From NCBI GenBank assembly GCA_012839015.1, contig DUOF01000132.1, positions 1 through 8,171 of the forward strand: a stretch of DNA of 8,171 nt, read 5' to 3'. Numbering within the stretch: position 1 is the first letter of the stretch; every line of letters begins with the position of its first letter. The notes beneath the pieces are model-generated. The model had not been told where the DNA came from, ran no database searches, and was given only the letters and a program-made list of their open reading frames with translations. A program made the position numbers and the translations under genes. This stretch comes from a bacterium. Its GTDB lineage: Bacteria > Bacillota_I > Bacilli_A > RFN20 > DUOF01. Positions 6,028-8,171 of this stretch are shown here, piece after piece.

Positions 6028-6059
6028 AGTTTATATAACCTGATTGATTATTTCAATCA
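6028..6059 (-). promoter_or_regulatory. Promoter with overlapping palindrome, small protein/amidohydrolase unit
   Basis: On the minus strand, TTGAAA (6056-6051), a 17-base spacer and TAAACT (6033-6028); TATAAA at 15 bases is an alternative -10. The -35 is embedded in a perfect inverted repeat TGATTGA-TTATT-TCAATCA (6041-6059), a likely operator. It lies just downstream of the terminator of the winged-helix gene. Confidence 0.45.
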
Positions 6060-6074
6060 TAATCCCAATATATT

Positions 6075-6099
6075 AAAAAAGCCTGGGAACACCCAAGCT
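6075..6099 (-). terminator. Rho-independent terminator of the winged-helix gene
   Basis: On the minus strand AGCTTGGG pairs with CCCAGGCT (8 pairs, one G-U) around TGTT and is followed by TTTTT. It lies about 35 bases after the stop codon of the 58-residue gene and before the promoter of the next unit. Confidence 0.8.
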
Positions 6100-6132
6100 C
6101 AATATAACTTAAAATAGATTCTTTATATTTTA

Positions 6133-6309
6133 TTACTTTGCTTCCCAGAAACAACGTTTAGGAGAAACTATTTTTTCTTCTTCTTTAAGTTTTTTCATAA
6201 CTTTGTCTACTTCTTTCTTGTCTAATCCAGTACCTTCAGCGATATCCCCTGCTCTAAGTGGCTTATCACTTTCAGTCATGAATTTTAGAACTTTATCGTA
6301 ATTTTCCAT
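6133..6309 (-). CDS. Small winged-helix DNA-binding protein, 58 residues
   Basis: A complete 58-codon gene: ATG at 6309, stop TAA at 6135-6133, preceded by AAAGGGGGA at good spacing. The protein starts MENYDKVLKFMTESDKPL. It shows a helix (1-14), the turn-helix RAGDIAEGTGLDKKEVDKVM (19-38) typical of the recognition part of winged-helix (MarR/ArsR/DtxR-like) domains, a Lys/Glu-rich helix (39-46), and a short wing ending SPKRCFWEAK. It is essentially a minimal DNA-binding domain without a ligand domain. The single Cys53 next to the wing could be redox-responsive, but that is speculation. It resembles short stand-alone proteins seen in Clostridia and archaea. It has its own promoter and terminator. 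Its targets are unknown; the palindrome before the downstream unit is one candidate. Confidence 0.8.
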   Translation of the reverse strand: MENYDKVLKFMTESDKPLRAGDIAEGTGLDKKEVDKVMKKLKEEEKIVSPKRCFWEAK

Positions 6310-6334
6310 TGTTTAGTCCCCCTTTCTATTTAAG

Positions 6335-6363
6335 AGTATATAAATAATATTAATTTTGCTCAA
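6335..6363 (-). promoter_or_regulatory. Promoter of the winged-helix gene
   Basis: On the minus strand, TTGAGC (6363-6358), 17 bases and TATACT (6340-6335), 26 bases upstream of the ATG at 6309. Both hexamers are close to consensus. Confidence 0.7.
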
Positions 6364-6429
6364 TTCATTTAGCTAATTATTTTATCCATTTACTCACCAG
6401 TTTATTTTAAATATATATTGAGTTTAAAG

Positions 6430-6442
6430 TCCTTGACAAGGA
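6430..6442. promoter_or_regulatory. Perfect palindrome, candidate operator
   Basis: TCCTTG-A-CAAGGA is a perfect 6-bp inverted repeat about 65 bases upstream of the winged-helix promoter -35. It could bind a dimeric regulator, possibly the winged-helix protein itself. Short and unproven. Confidence 0.3.
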
Positions 6443-6478
6443 TATTAGTCTATATACCCACTAACTCCCTTAATACGA

Positions 6479-6539
6479 ATATACCATTTAATAATATTCC
6501 AACCTTTCAGTCCCAACTAGCCTAACATATACCATTTAA
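6479..6539 (+). repeat. Pair of 13-base direct repeats
   Basis: ATATACCATTTAA occurs exactly at 6479-6491 and 6527-6539, 48 bases apart start to start, upstream of the nuclease promoter. The role is unknown; paired activator sites or a small old duplication are possible. Confidence 0.4.
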
Positions 6540-6631
6540 GATAGGGCCTGGCAATTGATTGAACACATACTATCAAATACATTCTATAAGAGACACGAGT
6601 TATTTAAAAGCGAGTTATTGTCCCTAAATAA

Positions 6632-6660
6632 TTGGTGAATTTTGTAAATTATGGTACTTT
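6632..6660 (+). promoter_or_regulatory. Promoter of the zinc-knuckle nuclease gene
   Basis: TTGGTG (6632-6637), a 17-base spacer and TACTTT (6655-6660) with TGG before the -10 (extended -10). It is 46 bases upstream of the ATG. Confidence 0.5.
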
Positions 6661-6706
6661 AATAATAGATAACATAAGCAGTATAAATTATAGGAGGAAT
6701 TAACTT

Positions 6707-7633
6707 ATGGCTAAAACTTGTCAAATTTGTGGTAAACCATCAGGGATGTATCCACTGTGTTATAATCACATGAGGCTAAAGAATGAAGGTAAAGTTGTTA
6801 AAAATGAAAAAACAAAAAGATGGGAACTAGTAGAAAAGGCCCCAAGTAAAAAGGAAGAAGTTAAATCAAAAGATGTTTCATCTGATAGTAATAATTCATG
6901 TATAGTTTGTGGTGAATCTGCACCATATGGTCCACAGTGCATAGCCTGTTATTCAGAATCAAAGGAATACAAGCAACAGATTGATAAGAATTCAAGATTA
7001 CAGGAGTTAGGTAGTTATTACTATAATCTTCATGGGAATATATATCGAATGAATGATTTCGCTAAAGTAAAGAGTAATTCTAATAAACTATTTGCAATTG
7101 CTCAACTTACTAAAGAGATACATAACAGTAATACATACATGAATAAGATAGAATCCGATATTCACAAAATAATTGAAAGAAAGAAGCCAAAGGAAGAAAA
7201 AACTGTAAGCAAGCTTGATCAAAAACAGGATTCCCAACAAGAAAAAATATATTCGGCTTCAGATGGACATAACGTTAAAAGTCTAGGTGAAAAGATAATA
7301 GATGATCTACTGTACAATAATAGAATAGTCCACGCCTATTCTCCTACTGTTTCAGAAATTGATATTACAGAAGAACAATCTGTTGAAGCAGATTGGTTTA
7401 TACCGATAATAAGTTCTGCAAAAGGGATCTATATTGAATACTGGGGGATGACAACCAAAAGTTATCTTGATAATAAAAAAAGAAAGTTAGAACAATATAA
7501 AAAACATAAAATACCAGTCATAGAAATTCAAAAGGATGAGCCTTTTGAAGACAGCGACATCTTGCGCGTGCGCATAATGCGCGAATTAAAGAGCCTTTCA
7601 AAAGAGCATTACAAACACGACTGGACGGTTTAA
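6707..7633 (+). CDS. Zinc-knuckle protein with C-terminal PD-(D/E)XK-like nuclease domain
   Basis: A 308-residue cytoplasmic protein. Two putative zinc-binding knuckles come first: C5-x2-C8 with C18 and H21, and C65-x2-C68 with C78-x2-C81. A charged, Lys/Gln-rich, probably helical linker (about 85-190) follows. The C-terminal domain (190-308) starts KSLGEKIIDDLLYNN with Glu195, then EADWFIP with Asp229, then IYIEYWG with Glu244, and a Tyr/Lys segment (253-268). This matches the E...D...E-x-W-G pattern of nuclease domains found alone or attached to helicases. The usual Lys after the last Glu is replaced by Trp, so the lysine may come from the following helix. The ATG at 6707 has AGGAGG nine bases upstream. 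No helicase, methylase or phage gene is adjacent. DNA repair, restriction or anti-element defence are all possible; the target is unknown. Confidence 0.7.
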   Translation: MAKTCQICGKPSGMYPLCYNHMRLKNEGKVVKNEKTKRWELVEKAPSKKEEVKSKDVSSDSNNSCIVCGESAPYGPQCIACYSESKEYKQQIDKNSRLQELGSYYYNLHGNIYRMNDFAKVKSNSNKLFAIAQLTKEIHNSNTYMNKIESDIHKIIERKKPKEEKTVSKLDQKQDSQQEKIYSASDGHNVKSLGEKIIDDLLYNNRIVHAYSPTVSEIDITEEQSVEADWFIPIISSAKGIYIEYWGMTTKSYLDNKKRKLEQYKKHKIPVIEIQKDEPFEDSDILRVRIMRELKSLSKEHYKHDWTV

Positions 7634-7840
7634 CAAAGACTTGTGATAATTAAATTTAGATAACAATTATTGAACCTAGCGGAGTCTACGAAAAAATATT
7701 TAAAAGATCTTATAAAAAAACAATCCTTCAGGAGAGAGGTTGAAGTATCAACATATAAAAAAACAAAAAATCAAAAGGAAAAATCATAGATAGTGATAGA
7801 AGAAAAATAAAAGGATTTTTAAGAAAAAAGCGTATAAGAA
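7634..7840. other. A-rich stretch downstream of the nuclease gene
   Basis: About 200 bases, very A-rich on the plus strand, with no ORF that has both a plausible start and a ribosome binding site. CTTCA...TGAAG (7726-7745) can form only a small hairpin. The nearest clear terminator for the nuclease gene is the shared hairpin at 7841-7864. Confidence 0.4.
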
Positions 7841-7967
7841 AAACACCTCGTAAATGAGGTGTTTAAATTTCCCTAAACCGGGCGGCCACTTTTTCAGGCA
7901 TGGACCGGAAATCCATCCGGCGGGTTCACAAGTGGCTATTTCTAGAATAGCATTTTTAAACTTGGAC
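7837..7967 (-). ncRNA. Structured small RNA candidate, family not recognised
   Basis: A GC-rich island in AT-rich DNA. On the minus strand it has a promoter, several nested helices and a terminator, as expected for an independent RNA of about 130 nt. In 5' to 3' order: GTTTAAA (7961-7955) closes with TTTAAAC (7867-7861). GCTATT/AATAGC forms a hairpin (7951-7935). GCCACTT/AAGTGGC (7936-7930 with 7891-7885) encloses an ATGGA/TCCAT hairpin (7916-7900). AAACACCTC/GAGGTGTTT is the terminator. The first and third helices enclose single-stranded, conserved-looking CCGG and CCCGCC segments that could form pseudoknots. It does not match SRP RNA, 6S, RNase P, tmRNA or riboswitch consensus sequences I know. 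It is convergent with the nuclease gene, so it is not a leader of any gene visible here. Confidence 0.5.
7841..7864 (-). terminator. Terminator hairpin, RNA candidate and possibly nuclease gene
   Basis: AAACACCTC (7841-7849) and GAGGTGTTT (7856-7864) form a perfect 9-bp stem around GTAAAT. On the minus strand it runs into TTTTTCTT, a good terminator for the RNA candidate. On the plus strand the tail is TTTAAATTT, weaker but possibly enough to end transcripts of the nuclease gene. Confidence 0.75.
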
Positions 7968-7973
7968 ACTATT

Positions 7974-8002
7974 ATTATATGAAATATATCTAATAATATC
8001 AG
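7974..8002 (-). promoter_or_regulatory. Promoter of the small RNA candidate
   Basis: On the minus strand, CTGATA (8002-7997), a 17-base spacer and a perfect TATAAT (7979-7974). The start would fall near 7967, just upstream of the closing helix of the RNA. Confidence 0.5.
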
Positions 8003-8014
8003 CTAAAACAATAG

Positions 8015-8134
8015 AAAAGTCAGAAAGCGGCATTTATTGTAACTTTGTTAAGTGACAAACTTATGGCAACCGAGTTTTCTTGCACTTTTATTATGGTGTG
8101 TTTTGCTATGTATATCAAAGAAAAGACAACTTAA
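8015..8134 (+). pseudogene. Possible transposase C-terminal remnant
   Basis: An open stretch of 39 codons before TAA at 8132-8134 reads KSQKAAFIVTLLSDKL then MATEFSCTFIMVCFAMYIKE. There is no start with a ribosome binding site, and in-frame stops occur just upstream (8012-8014, 7994-7996, 7991-7993). The amphipathic composition and the position next to a hairpin and a dispersed repeat suggest the tail of a decayed transposase gene. I recognise the style rather than a specific family, so this is a weak call. Confidence 0.25.
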
Positions 8135-8153
8135 GCGCAACTTTAAGTTGTCT
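8124..8153 (-). terminator. 11-bp perfect hairpin near an IS-like end
   Basis: AGACAACTTAA (8124-8134) pairs perfectly with TTAAGTTGTCT (8143-8153) around an 8-base loop. On the minus strand it is followed by TTTCTTTG, so it could terminate a transcript coming from beyond the right edge. It may equally be the subterminal hairpin of an insertion sequence, since the stop codon of the transposase-like remnant lies inside its left arm. Confidence 0.45.
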
Positions 8154-8171
8154 AAATCAAGATGTATCATA
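8151..8171 (+). repeat. Dispersed repeat, copy B (runs off the window)
   Basis: Matches 2803-2823 at 19 of 21 positions, including AAGATGTATCATA exactly. A second similar block lies upstream at 8034-8059. The window stops inside or at the end of the match, so the boundary of the repeat cannot be set. Likely the terminal part of an insertion sequence or miniature element. Confidence 0.5.

Larger units (their letters stand above)
6310..6706. other. Intergenic region between divergent genes (397 bases)
   Basis: This gap holds the promoter of the winged-helix gene on the minus strand (6335-6363), a TCCTTG-A-CAAGGA palindrome (6430-6442), a 13-base direct repeat (6479-6491 and 6527-6539), and the promoter and ribosome binding site of the nuclease gene (6632-6706). 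I saw no ORF with a ribosome binding site and no RNA gene in it. Confidence 0.6.

Noticed and set aside
7726..7790. A TTG-started Lys-rich micro-ORF near 7740
   Set aside because: The purine run abuts the TTG without spacing and the frame soon meets several stops; the composition only reflects A-rich DNA.
7885..7936. Resemblance of part of the RNA candidate to a Cas9 tracrRNA (minus strand contains CTGAAAAAGTGGC)
   Set aside because: The similarity is limited to about a dozen bases. No CRISPR repeats, no anti-repeat and no cas genes are in the window, and the flanking folds differ.
7885..7936. Possible SRP RNA, tRNA or integron attC site in the GC-rich hairpins
   Set aside because: The conserved SRP tetraloop region, the tRNA cloverleaf with its arms, and the paired attC core sites are all absent.
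7784..7969. A 61-codon minus-strand reading frame from a GTG
   Set aside because: It runs straight through the hairpins and the terminator of the RNA candidate, has no ribosome binding site, and its end is a homopolymer-like Phe/Leu/Lys translation of A/T runs.
8063..8134. A 23-codon plus-strand ORF starting at ATG 8063
   Set aside because: No ribosome binding site; better explained as part of the coding-like remnant that extends upstream of this ATG.
1..8171. CRISPR arrays, tRNA or rRNA genes
   Set aside because: No regularly spaced repeats, no cloverleaf with a T-arm and acceptor stem, and no rRNA-like segments were found on either strand.

Overview
The window is AT-rich, with short intergenic gaps and Lys/Asn/Ile-rich proteins. 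It has strong AGGAGG-type ribosome binding sites and conventional sigma-A-like promoters (TTGANN-17-TATNNT, several with an extended TGn -10). UGA appears to be used as a stop. Together with an LDH gene this points to a low-GC Gram-positive or wall-less relative (Bacillota/Mycoplasmatota-type). The genus cannot be fixed from the sequence.

Layout, left to right. Positions 1-2674 hold three minus-strand genes: the 5' part of an L-lactate dehydrogenase gene (cut by the window edge), a YwaF-like integral membrane protein, and an MFS-type transporter. The two complete genes have their own promoters, and a strong hairpin terminator separates the YwaF-like gene from the ldh promoter. From about 2675 to 3194 lies a long, structured leader region, followed by a plus-strand ABC exporter (3195-4835). 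From 4989 to 6309 is a minus-strand group: an N-formylglutamate amidohydrolase-like protein, a small single-span membrane protein, and a 58-residue winged-helix protein. A plus-strand protein with two zinc knuckles and a C-terminal PD-(D/E)XK-like nuclease domain occupies 6707-7633. The right end (about 7840-8171) has no convincing intact gene. It holds a GC-rich structured RNA candidate on the minus strand with its own promoter and terminator, then what looks like a decayed insertion-sequence end.

The most interesting region is the leader of the ABC exporter. It contains a 12-codon peptide ORF (MFMLVIFKLRRR) whose C-terminus carries a Lys-Leu-Arg '+x+' pattern, the kind known to stall macrolide-bound ribosomes. 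A 10-bp perfect hairpin starts one base after its stop codon. Next comes a 15-pair antiterminator-like stem whose 3' arm contains the 5' arm of a terminator with a U-run just before the exporter gene. The sequence AGATAAA occurs both at the end of the peptide ORF and in the 3' arm of the antiterminator, so both copies can compete for the same TTTATCT partner. This is the architecture expected of a ribosome-stalling (drug- or peptide-sensing) transcription attenuator. The leader's translation start also appears to be a duplicate of the exporter's own start region.

The second item of interest is the 7837-7967 RNA candidate. Its family was not recognised. A closing helix in it overlaps the terminator stem by four bases. 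A 21-bp near-identical repeat at 2803-2823 and 8151-8171 brackets the exporter-to-nuclease segment and may mark IS or island boundaries.
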